A DNA stretch of 64,000 bases from Aselliscus stoliczkanus (GCA_033961575.1 CM066736.1:85791352-85855351), one strand, 5' to 3'; shown: positions 11,031-23,869, counted from the stretch's first letter. Notes: a model not told the origin generated them from the letters alone. Translations and numbers: made by a program.

Positions 11031-11595
11031 TGAGGTCTGATACTTAAGTTCGTGAACTCATCCTAGAAAAAGTGCTACATGCCTCATTGCTGAATATCAC
11101 TACAGTCACCTTCGAAGTACTCCCCTTGGGAAGCTGTGCACCAAAGCCAGTGCCTAGGTCCACCCTTCAAAGCAATTTTGGAGCTCGTTTTCTGGAATGG
11201 CCATCAAAGCTGTTGTCATATTACCCTTGATGTCCTGAATGTCATCAAAATGTCTTCCTTTCAATGTTTCCTTTATCTTCAGGTAAAGAAAGTCATTGGA
11301 GGCCAGATCAGGTGAGTAGGCAGGGTGTTCCAATACAGTTATTTGTTTACTGGCTAAAAACTCCCTCACAGACAGTGCCATGTGAGCTGGTGCATTGTCA
11401 TGATGCAAGAGCCATGAATTGTTGGCGAAAAGTTCAGGTTGTCTAACTTTTTCACGCAGCCTTTTCAGCACTTCCAAATAGTAACCTTGGTTAACTCTCC
11501 AGTTGGTACAAATTCATAATGAATAATCCCTCTGATATCAAAAAAGGTTAGCAACATCGTTGCAACAAGTTCGCAAACTTAATTGTCAGACCTCA
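11031..11595 (-). mobile_element. Mariner element, internally deleted, with both termini
   Basis: Inverted termini TGAGGTCTGATACTTAAGTT (left) and, read inward from the right, TGAGGTCTGACAATTAAGTT. Both are flanked by TA (11029-11030 and 11596-11597), the mariner target duplication. At 565 bp it is under half the usual 1.3 kb because the 5' half of the transposase gene is missing. The inner left end still reads LLTFFDIRGIIHYEF on the minus strand. Confidence 0.93.
11154..11477 (-). pseudogene. Mariner transposase, middle and C-terminal part
   Basis: A 107-codon open frame contains LLHHDNAPAH and YSPDLASNDF. The two aspartates in DNAPAH and NDF are separated by exactly 34 residues, the mariner DD34D spacing. 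A first catalytic-type aspartate (TFFDIRG) lies just upstream in a different frame, so at least one frameshift has occurred. In intact elements the enzyme cuts and pastes DNA at TA sites. This copy lacks the N-terminal DNA-binding domain and cannot be functional. Confidence 0.9.
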
Positions 11596-11649
11596 TATAC
11601 TGATTCTGTTATACAAAGTAATCACCATCTCTATAAGCTCCATATTACC

Positions 11650-11830
11650 ACTGCATTAGCTTTCTAAGTTTTTGAGCTTTGTATAAATTTTCTACATCCT
11701 TGTTCAAATCCTTAGATTGTAATATTGTAAAGGGAAGAACTACGTCTCCTTTGTTCACCATTATATCCCCAGCATACTGCAGTATTCAATAAACAATTGG
11801 CGACTAAATAACTGAATGAATAGACATGTT
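11650..11830 (+). repeat. L2-like 3' end
   Basis: AAGGGAAGAACTACGTCTCC, then ATTATATCCCCAGCATACTG and CAATAAACAATTGGCGACTA, follow the order of an L2 3' terminus ending in a sequence like TGAATGAATAGA. Confidence 0.65.
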
Positions 11831-12690
11831 ACACAAAACTTGGTCAAAAATAGAGCCCTATGTCATGCCATTAGAAATTTCCTTCTAAGGTGATAATAAG
11901 TCATTAGGCAATTACAAGTCATCCTGTATTTACTATCACCTAGTTTATATTTCATCTTACTCCCAAAACTTTCATTTATATAGCTGTCAAACATCTTATT
12001 AGAGTTATTATTTGGATCTACAAATCTAATTACCCTTTCAAAATGAAGACTTTAGTCTGAGATAACTTGTTCTTGGGTATGGCTCAGGGAAAGGGGTTTA
12101 AGTTTCAATTTGAAGCACTCTGACCACTATACACAAAAGAATAGCCATTTAGGGGCTTAGGAATAGCTTTTCAAAGTCATTAAAGGAACAGAGTGCACTG
12201 CATGTTCAGAACACAGAGTAGATGGTAAAATAAGCACAGGGTGCAGGAGTGCAGTGTCATGAGAGGCACTCGGGGAAGACCGATCACAGCCAAAATGTTG
12301 TGGACTTTAAATGTCTGAGAAATGTTTTTCATCTCCACAGAACCTACAGCAGTTTTGGACATATGGGAATCACTCAAATATTTGTTGATGAGGTTATTAA
12401 ATATGATACCGATAGTTTCCCAAAACACCAGAGGTCTACCTAAAGCCTGCTTCTACATCATTCTGTCTAGACCATGAACATAGTTGAGAAGAACACAAGT
12501 CTCATGGTAATGGCATCAAATAAGACAGAACACAATGCTACCTATAAAATTAACATACTCTCATGGAAAAGTAAATGGTAGCATTGTGGTTGAGAAAGTT
12601 ATATCAAAGAGATGGTAGGTGGTATGAAATCATTTGATAATGAGTGTGTCAGGTTTAACCAAGAGGTACCCTCAAAAACTAACAAATGAA
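11831..12690. other. Unassigned sequence with overlapping short open frames
   Basis: No repeat recognised. Between 12180 and 12443 both strands are open for 60-80 codons. A possible acceptor (TTTTTCATCTCCACAG ending near 12340) precedes an open stretch, but there is no matching donor and I do not recognise the residues. I leave it uncalled. Confidence 0.35.
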
Positions 12691-13129
12691 GGCCGGCTGA
12701 GTGGCATGTTGGTTAGGAGTTGTCTTGGGACGCCAGCTCTGAGCAGCAGGGCCCCAGTTTGGATCCCACATGAGGGCCAGAGACACTGCGCCCTCTACAG
12801 CTAAGGTGGTGAACAGCAGCTTGACCTGGAGCTGGGCTACTGTGAGTAGTCGACGACAGCGTAAGCTGCAGTGGGGCTGGCTGGCAGCTGGCATGAGCTT
12901 TCGTGAGCTGCTGTGAGCAGCTGTGATCGGCCGTCCAATGGCCAGCAAGCGACTGCCTCACCCGGGGAAGAGCGCAATGATAATATCAACATGGGCCAGT
13001 GAAGCAACCTCCTCCACAACTAGACTAAAGAACAAAAGGACAGCAACTTATCTATTCCCCTTCCCCGATTCCCCAAAGCCGTTCCCCTACCCCAATTCCT
13101 CAATAAAATCTTGTTAAAAAAAGTTTTTT
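12691..13129 (+). mobile_element. tRNA-derived SINE, long type A
   Basis: Same head as short type A (GGCCGGCTGAGTGGCATGTT). It has an extended body: CTACAGCTAAGGTGGTGAAC, then GAGCTGGGCTACTGTGAG. It ends in the shared tail CTCCACAACTAGACTAAAGA, TTCCCCTTCCCCGATTCCCC and AATAAAATCTTG. Target duplication ACAAATGA at about 12682-12689 and 13130-13137. About 440 bp, four times the short form. Confidence 0.9.
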
Positions 13130-13379
13130 ACAAATGACACTGATGAAGCAACAGTTATAGAATAATAATCAACTCTTCAGATTTCCAGTTAACATGTAGA
13201 ATAACTCATTTCAGGCAAGAAGAACCACATGTGGCATAAGAGCAGGCTAAATCCTTTCCAGATTTTTCCATAATACTATCCATGTGCTAAAATGCAAGTA
13301 GAATTTAAAATATATTCATTGTACAATAAATGTACATGAGGAAGTACATTCGAAAGTACTTCAGAGTTAGAAATTTCTT

Positions 13380-13710
13380 AAGGGAAAAACTACAATGTGG
13401 GCAAAATATTTAAAATTTAAAGGAATACTATATACAACTTCATGCCAATAAACTAAAAAAACCCAGGAAAAGTAAATGATTTTCTGGAAAACTATAAATT
13501 ACCAAGCTGTCTCACGAGACTGAAAACCTAAATAGATCAATAATCATAAAGATACTGGAAAGAGAATCAAAGGACAATACCTTTGGGGGTGGAGGGATTG
13601 TAGGCCCTGATGGTTTTATAGGTGAGAGCTACCACCTAAATCTAAATTATATAAAATGTCTCCAATCAGGGGAAAATATAGACAGCTTCTCAATTCATTT
13701 TAGGCTAGTG
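13380..13710 (+). repeat. L1 ORF2 fragment
   Basis: ATACAACTTCATGCCAATAA, GATTTTCTGGAAAACTATAA, CTAAATAGATCAATAATCAT and AGGCCCTGATGGTTTTATAG are degraded L1 ORF2 words in the right order. No open frame of useful length. Confidence 0.6.
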
Positions 13711-14390
13711 CAACCCTTACCAGTTTTAATTTGGACAGGAACTTGGCTTGTTGTGGTGTTCAATATAATGTTTCAGAATTGGCTTAACAAATTTCTCCAT
13801 TTGGCCTACTATCTGAAGAAAATTAGAAAATACAGACTTACTTCTAGATTGGCAATTTTAACTGGATACAAAATTACTGCAGTGTCTCCAAAGGCATGTT
13901 CCTACCAGCATATTATACTTATAGCTCCTGAAATCTGTTCCAAAAACATAAACCAGCACAACTCTCCTTTTTCCTCCCTTTTCATCCCTTTGGACCTCCG
14001 GTCTTATACACTTACAAATGCCTCATAAGTCTTTTAGTCACTGGTAAGCAAAAACAATCTAAAGAGGGCACGGCTTTACGGTCTTGTAGTCTTTAGCCTA
14101 TATGTTCATGAGGTCTCTTGAGTTCTACAGGGCATGCATGCATGTCTGTATGCATACAAGGCATAAGTATGTATATATGTATATGTTTATGTCTATAGAT
14201 GTATGTGTAGGAGATTATATAAGGACATACTGTTATAGTGAAAAGATATTTAACTGGAAGCTAAAAGATCTGGTTCAAACCCAATTATACCAATTTCAGA
14301 GCTATGATATAGAGAATATTATGTAACCCCTCTAATCATGTCTAAGTTCTGAGTACTCTATGGGAAAAGATCAGATCCTATTCATCTTTT
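13711..14390. other. Unassigned sequence
   Basis: A 106-codon open stretch at 13708-14028 has no recognised residues and starts in repeat sequence. 14120-14220 is rich in imperfect ATGT and GCAT runs. Nothing else seen. Confidence 0.4.
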
Positions 14391-14543
14391 TTTTTTTTTT
14401 TTTTTTTTTTTAGCTGAGCCATCCTGCCACCTATTGGCAGCTCAACGGCAACTCAGCTCAGGCTGGCCTCGAGCCGCTCTTGCTCAGAGCTCAGCTCGCA
14501 CTCTTGAGCGAGCTCTTAACCAACTGAGCCACTCGGCCGGCCC
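14391..14543 (-). mobile_element. tRNA-derived SINE, type B
   Basis: Minus strand: GGCCGGCCGAGTGGCTCAGT, TGGTTAAGAGCTCGCTCAAG, then CCAACAGGTGGCAGGATGGC and a long A tail (T run at 14390-14411). Target duplication CCTATTCATCTTTT at 14377-14390 and 14544-14557. Confidence 0.93.
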
Positions 14544-14557
14544 CCTATTCATCTTTT

Positions 14558-15315
14558 TAACTCCCATTCTACTATACCTGGCCCATGGTAGGCTTTCCAT
14601 AAATTTGGTTCAGTTCAAATTTGAATGGGAACAATGAGAAACAAAGAAATTATACAGAGGTAGCAAGAAAAGGTCTAGTCCACACCCTGTATTAAAGTCA
14701 TTTTTTACCCTGAAGTTATCAAAATGCTGTTCAGGACATCAAAATCCTTAGGATCAGCATAACTTATCCTACTTCTGGGCAGAGACGAGATTTACTCTCC
14801 TACCTGAAAAGAACTAAGAAAAAAAAAAATAAAACAATGGTTCTCAAGATTGCTATGGCCATCAGGCGACAAAGGACAGTAATACCTGAGAGTAAGAAAA
14901 CACATGAAGTGATCCCTATGACTGTCCCAGCTTAGTGCCTGAAGACACTTTCCAGGCTAAGGCACAGGGATGGGGATCCCAACAGAGCCAGATGGTTTCC
15001 CTGAGTTGAGGAGAAGGATGGGAATCCAGGGAAACCACAAGCGCAAGAGTTCCCAGAACATAGCACTAGAGAAGAGAGAGTACACACAGCAAACTCCAGA
15101 GATCTGCAGAGGGTCATACTCAAGTATTCAGTCTTGTACGGATTAGGCCGGGGTGGGCGGTTGGAGTGAGGGGGGAGGACCAGAAGGAAAAAATACGCAG
15201 AGATTTCCAAGAGCCTATTCCCCACAGAGTATGTATGGTCGATAATCCATGGGCCATACAAAAAAGTTTTGTATGGAGCGGATAGGAGTATGGAGAAGAG
15301 TTTTGTTTCAGGAGT
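14558..15315. other. Unassigned sequence
   Basis: Moderate GC stretch at 14900-15250 with a purine-rich GGGGAGGACCAG run and no intact splice pair. The 109-codon minus-strand open stretch at 14932-15261 has no familiar domain. I cannot assign it. Confidence 0.35.
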
Positions 15316-16696
15316 GGATAGGATTAACCCTAGACTAAATGCTGTTCTAATCCAGCCTTACAAAACTTAAAAGCAAGACCTAAAAGGATCAAAAATTTTT
15401 CCAAGTATCATAACTACATCTCAGGACAAATCTTAAGAACATTTATAGGACTATAAGGTAAAATTTACAATGCCTGACATCCAATAAAAAATTAGCATAC
15501 ACGCAAGAAAGCAGGAAAATAGAATCCAAAATAAGTAGCAAAATCGATCAATCAAAACTGCCCCAGAATTGACAGAGATGATATAATTAGTACAGGGCCA
15601 TTAAAACAGTTATTACAACTGTAATTTATATGTTCAAAAGCTAGAAAAAAAGATTGAACATGTTAAATAGAGACATAGGAAAAATTTTACAGGCCCAAAT
15701 TGAATTTCCAGAGATGAAAACTATAGTGTTTGAAAAGAAAAAAAAAATTCATTGGTGAAGAACAGTTTGATTTATTACAGAAGAAAAGATTAGTACCCAA
15801 AGATATACTAAATGTCTAAGGGCATTTGGACATGGATTAGAAATAAGTCTAAAACAAAAAGAAAACAAAGTGGTGGGACAACATTATGAGGCCCAATATA
15901 TATGTATGTATTTGTAGTCCAAGAAAGAGAAAACAGTGGAAGAAGAGAAAAAAAAAATACTTGAAAAACGACTAAAAAATTTCCAACTGATGAACACTGC
16001 AAACCCACAGACCCAAGAATTGCCAACAAATCCCTACAATAAGAAGCACAAAGAAAACTACACCAAGGCACATCATAATCAAATTGCTTACAACAATACA
16101 AGAAAAAATCTTAAACGCATCCTGAGAAAACAACGTTACATAAAGGGGAACAAATAGAGAATGACAGATTTCTCATCAGAAACAGTGCAAGCTAGAAGAC
16201 CGTGGAGCAACAACCTCAAAGAATTAGGAAAAAAACAAAACAAAACTTAACCTAGATTTCCATACTGAGCAAAACTATCTTTCAAAAACATGGATAATAT
16301 AAAGATGTTTTCAGACATACAAAAGGTGAAAAAGTTCAATTACCAGCAGAAATGCACCACAAGAAATGCAAAAGGAAATACTTCAGGAATAAGGAAAATA
16401 ATACCAGATGGAAATGTAGATCTATACATTTGGGAATGAAGAGATTCAAAACAATAACTATGTATGTAAAGACTGTTATTATTTCAATCTCTTTAAAAGT
16501 TAATCTATTGTTTAAAGCAAAAATAATAATGTATTATGGGATTTCTAACACGCAGAAGTAAAATATATGATAACAGTAACAAAAAAGCCACTAAGTACAC
16601 TGATATGAAATCCTTAAGTTAGTGGTATACTGTCACTTGAAGATCTATATTATAAACCCTAAAACAACTCCTGGAATAACAAAAGAACTATAGAGC
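15316..16696 (+). repeat. Old L1, 5' region and ORF1
   Basis: Begins near CCTAGACTAAATGCTG in a 5'-region style and runs through ORF1-like sequence: GAATTGCCAACAAATCCCTA, CTACACCAAGGCACATCATA, and ATTTCTCATCAGAAACAGTG near 16172. It is interrupted by the GSTP1 pseudogene after TAACAAAAGAACTATAG and resumes at GTAGCTAATAAGCCAACAAA (17485). All frames are broken. Confidence 0.7.
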
Positions 16697-17483
<787 letters not shown>

Positions 17484-17674
17484 CTGTAGCTAATAAGCCA
17501 ACAAAGGAAATAAAGACAAAAATACGGAGATAAAGAAGAAAAGGAGAACAAAGAATTGATGGGACAAATTGAATACAAACAACAAGATAGATTTAAACTC
17601 AAAAAAAGCAGTAATTAATGTAAATTACAAATAGTCCAAAAACCTCAATTAAAAAATAAAGACTATCACAGACA

Positions 17675-17890
17675 ATAGTTCAGTGTCTATCAGAGGGTAA
17701 TTGGGGTGGGGGGTGGTAGATGAGGGTAAAAGGAATCAAATATATGGTGATGGAAAGAGAGCTGACTCTGGGTGGCGAACACACAATGTGATATATAGAT
17801 GATGTATTGATTGTACACCTGAAACCTATATAACCTTGTTAACAACTGTCACCCCAATAAACTTTCATTAAAAATAAATAAATAAATAAA
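17675..17890 (+). mobile_element. Short 5'-truncated L1 3' end inside the older L1
   Basis: ATCAAATATATGGTGATGGA, GCTGACTCTGGGTGGCGAAC and GTACACCTGAAACCTATATA match the 3' UTR of the L1 at 40306-42345 closely. It ends in an ATTAAAAATAAATAAATAAA tail. The flanks AAAGACTATCA and AAAACTATCA look like the target duplication. Confidence 0.8.
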
Positions 17891-18468
17891 AACTATCATA
17901 TTGGATAAAAAAGCAAGATCCTAGGAACAATGCTATCTACAAGGAACTCCCTTTGAATATAAAAATGTACAATGGGTTCAACTATAAAAAGCAAATAGGG
18001 AAAAGATGCACCATGCTACACCATTCAAAAGAGAGCTAGAGTAGCTGTATTAATATTATACAAAGATGACTTCATAGCAAAGAATATTACCAGGAATACA
18101 GAAGACCATTTCATAATGATAAAGAAGTCAGTTTGTTGAAAGGATAAAGCAATTCTAAATGTTTATACATACACCTACATGTACTAATGGCTTGAAAATA
18201 CGTGAAGAAATAAAGTATGATAGAACTGTCACGTGAAACAGACAAATCTACAAGTATAAGAGATTTTAACACCTCTGAATAAGAAAAAAAAAACAGAAAA
18301 TACGTAAGGATAAAGAACACTTGAACAGAACACTAGAAAAACAAATTTGACCTGATTAACATTTACAGCAGGATATATATTCTGCTCAACAACAGCAGAA
18401 TATATATTCCTTTTAAGCACACATGAAATGTGCAACATTAAAGAACACATTTTAAACCACAATCCAAG

Positions 18469-18583
18469 GGCCGGCCAAGTGGCGCGGTGGTTAAGGGCTG
18501 TCTTGGGAAGCCAGCGGCCCCGTTTCGGGTCCCACATAGGAGGGCCAGTGACACTGCCCTCAAAAAAAAAAAAAAAAAAAAAA
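18469..18583 (+). mobile_element. tRNA-derived SINE, short type A
   Basis: GGCCGGCCAAGTGGCGCGGT, then CCAGCGGCCCCGTTTCGGGT, then GGGCCAGTGACACTGCCCTC and a 21-base A tail. Target duplication TTAAACCACAATCCAAG at 18452-18468 and TTAAACCACAACCCAAG at 18584-18600. Confidence 0.95.
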
Positions 18584-19444
18584 TTAAACCACAACCCAAG
18601 TCTCAATAAATGTAAAAGGATTCAAGCCATGCAATGTTAGGTTCTCTCATCACAATGGAATTTGATTAGAAATCAATTTTTTGAATCTGCAAAATAAGCA
18701 AGTATGTGAAAAGCAAATAACAAACTTCTAAATAATCCATGAGTCAAAGAAAAAATATCAAAAAGAAAATTAGGAAGTGTTTTTAAATGAATGAAAATGA
18801 AAACACAACATGAGAAAATGTACAAAATGCAGCTAACAGAGAGAAATTATAGTACTAAAACCATATATTAGAAAATAAGAAAAGCCTCAAATCAATGACC
18901 TCAGCTTTCACAGTAAAAAACTAGAATAAGAAGTGCAAAAGCAAGTCAAAGTTTATAGGAAAAATGAAATAATAAATATCAGAGCTGAGATCAATGAAAC
19001 AGAAAACAAAAGCAATAGAGAATAATCAATGATACAAAAACTGTTTCTTTGAGATCAATAATATTGGTAAACCTAGTCTGGCTAGACTAACTAGGAAAAA
19101 AAGAAAAGACCCAAGTCACCCATAGCAGGAATAGCAGAAGTAACAACACCACAGATTATTCTACAGATATTAAATTTACCACATAGACAAAATGGACAAA
19201 TTCCTTGAAAGACACAAACTACCAAAGTTCACTCATGAAGCAATAGATAACCTGTATAGTCCTATATCTAAGAAATTCAATTTTCTTGAAAACCTTCTTA
19301 CAAAGAAAATTTCAGGCCCAGATGGCTTCACTGTGAATTCTACCAAACATATAAACAGGAAACAATACCAATTCAACACAGTCTCTTCCAAAAAATTAAA
19401 AAGGGACTATTTGTCAATTCATGCTATGGTCCCTTATAGAGGAA

Positions 19445-20062
19445 TCAACTGTTGATGGACACCGGGATTTTTTCCAGTTTTTGACTAAAACAAATAAATA
19501 TCTTTTGAACATCTGTATACAAATCTTTATTTGGACATACGCCTGCATTTATCTTGGATAAATACCTAGGAGTAGAATGTCTGGGTCATATGGTAGGTAA
19601 CATGAATTGTGGAATATCTGTACAGTGGGATACAACTTAATAACACAAAGAAATGAACTTCAGTTAACCCTTGAACAATGTAGGTTTGAATTACATGCAT
19701 CCACTGAAATGCAGTATTTTCATATACACAACAACATGGCTAAATCTCAAAATAATCATCTTGAGATATAGAAGGCAGACAAAAAAGGGCACATACTACT
19801 ATATGATCCTATTTACGGAAAATTCAAACTAAATCTATGGTGACAGAAAGTATTTCAGTGGTTGCCTGAAGATGGAGAGAGAATGAGCAGGAAGGAGGGA
19901 CTACCAAGAAAACTTTTAGAGCTGTTGGATATGTTTACAACTTAATTGCGGTGATAGTTTCACGGATGTTTGCATATCAAAACTTAGCAAACTATATACC
20001 TTAACTATGTGAAGTTTATGTCAATTATACCTTAATAAAGCTGTTTTTATTTTTTTTTTTTA
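19445..20062. repeat. L1 3' part with an inverted 5' segment
   Basis: 19445-19605 is minus-strand L1 (TCTTGGATAAATACCTAGGA, ATGTCTGGGTCATATGGTAG). 19606-20062 is plus-strand L1 3' end (GAATTGTGGAATATCTGTAC, ACATGGCTAAATCTC, ATCTATGGTGACAGAAAGTA) ending in a T/A tail. Opposite orientation of a 5' piece next to a 3' piece is what twin priming gives. A 55-bp insert at about 19670-19725 begins TTAACCCTTGAACAATG, a piggyBac or Tigger-like terminus. Confidence 0.7.
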
Positions 20063-20204
20063 GCACCAGAACTCAAGATTCTTCGTCTCCATCAATTCTT
20101 ACACAGGTGCACAGCTAGCCCTGTAGACAGAGACATCATGGTATTTTCCTAAAAACTACAGTGGAAAATTCACCAAATATCTATTGGACACACACAAACA
20201 TTCC

Positions 20205-20290
20205 ATTAATTCTTTCAACAACATTTACTCAGGAATAAAAGCAGAACAGTGCTGAGTTAGATGCTAAGAGCGATGCAAAGATGAGTTAGA
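20205..20290 (-). repeat. L2 LINE 3' fragment, antisense
   Basis: ATTAATTCTTTCAACAACAT followed by ACTCAGGAATAAAAG and TTAGATGCTAAGAG is a diverged antisense L2 3' end. 20291-20690 between this and the next L1 has no feature I can name. Confidence 0.45.
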
Positions 20291-20689
20291 TCTGATGTTC
20301 TCCAACAATCTCTTTTAAAAAATTAATTAAATGTTTACTGATAATATAAAACAATGGCCTTTCTCATACTCTGGTCCCTCATTTATAGATAGGCACACAC
20401 ACAAGTGCACATACATCTCTCTATAAAACTGATGTAATATTTTGCTCTGTATTTTAAATATACTTGATCGCCAAGCTAATAGGAAACTTCAGCATTACTA
20501 TGTGCATTACGAATACATGAAGTGAGTGTTTTACCATTTACCTATGTATATTGAGATACAAAGCCTACAGCAGCACACCTTTAGCTATATATAGTTGTGT
20601 CCATGAATGCCCCAGTTGCAAAGAACACACATAGACCCAGATCTTGGTTTCTAAAAAACTGTTCTTGACTAAAAGCTCACTGGAGAAAA

Positions 20690-22230
20690 GACTAATTCTA
20701 ATGTAGGGACAAAGGGAATATATGGAGTATATGTCATTGCGGAAAGTAAGGAAGTACTCAAAGAGTGATGGGAATAGGTCATAAGAAAACAGAAGCTACA
20801 TTGAAAAGGTTCCCATGGCCAAATATGGCATAATTTGAGTTTCAAAGTAATTATAGCAACAGATTATATAACACGTTAGATAAAATAGGAATCCATGAAC
20901 CAATACTGATATAAATAAATGAGGGAGAGAAAAAAGCTTTTCTTTACAATAGAATAAATACAGTAAGTCCCCAACTTATGAACAAGTTCTGTTCTGGGAG
21001 AACGTTCGCAAGTCAGATTCGTTTGTAAGTCTTACAAAGTGAGTCTTATACGCCTTTGACACAAGTATACAATGCAAAGCCAATGGTTGAACAATTCATG
21101 TTATAAGAACGAGCGACGTCTACCATCTTTTCGCCTCAGTCCAATCTCTCAATTGTTTTCATTTTGGATTCCATGGTTATTGCTTTGCGCTTCCTAGCAG
21201 TCCCTCCACATCCCCACGGCCTTTTCTCTTGCTTCCAGGACTCTGACTGAGCCCTGGACTACTGTCCACTATCGCACTCTACAGTACGCACACAGAGGCA
21301 CAACTGTGACAATGTCCGGCAGACACGTGAGCTCCTTCCGCTATTTGTTCGCATCTACGAATGTTCGTAATGCGAGGTCTATTCATATCTGTAAAAGTTC
21401 GCAACTCCAATGTTCGTAAGTAGGGACTTATTGTATAAAACAGATGATAGAATAAGAAAATAACCATTTGGCAACCATCATTTTAATAATTAATTCAGCC
21501 TAGAAACATCAATGTATGTTAAAACTAATGGGTGAAAATTTGACAAGAAATAAAATATTTATATAATCTAAAAGCACCTCCCCACAAAATACTTAAAGAC
21601 TGCAAAGTGAAAAATGGTAACCTCACAGACAAAAAACCTGGGAGACGCCACTTAATCAAGTACTCACAGTTAACAGAACTAGTAATGGGGCAAATCAAAA
21701 TTGTGTACCACTTGGTAGGATGCAAGAAAGACACATCACTTGTATAATATTCCTTCTAAAAATATATAAACTGAATCTCTTCATAAGGAAACATCAGGCA
21801 AATCAAAATTGAGGAATGTTACCTAAATAAGTAGCCTAAAATCTTTAAATCTGCCACGGTCATAAAAGTCAAGGAAAGACTAAGGAATTCTTTCAGGTTG
21901 ACAGAGATAAAGGGACATGACCACTAAATGCAGTATTGATCCTAGACGGAATCCTCTTGTTATAAAAGACACTGAGACAGTTGGAGAAACTTGAATGTTG
22001 TAAGTGAATTAGATGGCAGTAATGTGTCAATGTTAAATCTCCTGATTTAGATGGCTGTGACGTGGTTATAAAGGCGAATGCTCATATTTGTAGAAAATAT
22101 GGACCAATTTGTTAAGGAGTCGTAAGGGATTCTCTCTTTAATTTACTTTCAAATGGTAAAACAGAGGTAAGCTCATACTAGTTCTGCAATATTTCTGTAA
22201 GTTTGAAAATATTTCAAAAAAAAAGATATA
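20690..22230 (+). repeat. Old L1 3' UTR
   Basis: AAGGTTCCCATGGCCAAATA, ACCACTTGGTAGGATGCAAG, GTGTCAATGTTAAATCTCCT, and a terminal GTTTGAAAATATTTC with an A run match the long 3' UTR type of old mammalian L1s. The Tigger-like element at 20961-21433 splits it. The subfamily is not determined. Confidence 0.6.
20961..21433. mobile_element. Tigger-like (pogo-type) DNA transposon, nonautonomous
   Basis: Inverted termini CAGTAAGTCCCCAACTTATG on the left and, read inward from the right, CAATAAGTCCCTACTTACGA. Each is flanked by TA. The subterminal region is GTTCGCAAGTCAGATTCGTT on the left and matching GTTCGTAA words on the right. No transposase frame. Confidence 0.88.
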
Positions 22231-23850
22231 AAATTCTCAAGAAAGAAAAGCAGGGAGTACTGAAAGAAGGAAGTAATATTCTAAACCAAAATCCACAAGG
22301 CTGCCTGTCCAGTCCCTGAGTCTGTGGAAATAAAGGTCAATGCAATGACATCAAAATAGTGTTTAAACCATGTATTCGTGACAAAAAATGTTCACAAATG
22401 AGGTCAACAACTTTCTCACAGTAAAAGCCACAAGATAGCTAATTTTGGGGGACTGAGTTTTAAATAACTTAACAAAGCATCTCTAACAACATCACAAATA
22501 CACTATACAGAATAACTATACAATTGGCTGACTTCAGAGAAGACCTCATCATGCAAATTAACTTTCCAGATAACTTTATTATATGCTTATTGTTTTTAAT
22601 TGTCAAAAACAATTTTTTTTTAAATTTAACTGTTTTGGATAGGAATACATCCTCAATGTGTTGTTACTCACTTCTCTGGTTTCTAACTATGTGTATAATG
22701 AAAATAATGATAATATTTTCTTAAAGACTGAGGAGTATTATAAATACCAGCAAGATGTGGAGGTTTATAAAACTAATTGTCCTGTATCATACAGTCCTAC
22801 ATCATAATACTTTTTAAATTATAATGTCCGTTTTTTTTAATTTGTTTTTCTGCCTGTCCTCTTTCTATAAAGCTTTCGCATAACATTCCTCAGGGTTTTC
22901 AATGTGCCTGCCAATAGCATTACTAAATTACAGCATTTAATTTACTGTAGAGTTGGAAACTGAATGATCAAGATATAAGAATGGTACACAAAATAAAAGT
23001 AAACAACGTCTGAATGAGGCCTATGGATTTTCCCTATGTTCAAAAAGTAGGCCATTGTATATATGAGATATTTTTGCAGCTTATTAGACTTTTTATGTTA
23101 ACTTTTAGATTACTGCTTGGCTATTATAAATCGATACTGCCCAATAAACAAGGCACTACTACTTTATTTCAATTTTCAAGCAAGACATTAAATTTTTTTC
23201 AGAAAGGTTAGAACTCACATATTCAATCACAAGAACTACGACTTTGTGTTAAAAAAGAAGCCAAAGTTCTACTCATTGGACCCTGACTGACGCTTGGGAA
23301 ATACTCTAGTGTCAGGTCACCAACCTAAAATGACAGTCCTCTGCTATGTGACCAATCACACTTGGATTTACAGTAATATTATGCATGTTACTATATACTG
23401 TAACATAGTACATATGTTAATGTTACTTGGATCTACAGTAATGTTATGAAGCGTATTTCTTTGCGAATGAATTTTTTCAGTTATCCTATTAAACAAGGCT
23501 GAAGAGAGTTAATTATAATAACACAGTAAATGTAATTTTTTAAAAAAAACTTGACAATCTAAGATAACTAACAAAATAAAAACACAGAGGTAGAGGGAGG
23601 GAAAGAAGGTGGCAGGCACCATAAATCTCCTAAATTCCTCTTTTTTCATTGTCCAAAGCCAAGAGTTACTATCTAAAGTTTATTTATCAAATAATAGAAA
23701 CAAAGTATATTATTTCAAGCTTTTTATAATAACCGTTATAAAGGAAAACAGAAAGTGTTCAAGGTGGTTATTGCTAAGGAGTGAAACTTGGGCAGGATTG
23801 GAGAGAGTGAAACAGGAACTTTTACTTTTCATTTTAGAGGTCGGTTCAAT
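22231..23850. other. Unassigned, mostly unique AT-rich DNA
   Basis: No young repeat, splice pair or RNA gene seen. Short open frames at 22524, 23014 and 23609 have no known residues. 23390-23460 has repeated TACAGTAAT words. I treat it as noncoding. Confidence 0.4.
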
Positions 23851-23869
23851 AAAGAAATAGTATGCACTG

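Larger units (their letters stand above)
17484..19440 (+). repeat. Old L1 continuing: endonuclease and start of reverse transcriptase region
   Basis: Continuation of the L1 at 15316. It reads ATTGGATAAAAAAGCAAGAT, GAATATTACCAGGAATACAG, CTCAACAACAGCAGAATATA, then TCAATGATACAAAAACTG and AAGAAATTCAATTTTCTTGA toward 19400. It carries the inserts at 17675-17890 and 18469-18583. No long frame remains. Confidence 0.75.

Noticed and set aside
13708..14028. 106-codon plus-strand gene
   Set aside because: No recognised residues, begins at the edge of an L1 fragment, no splice or start context.
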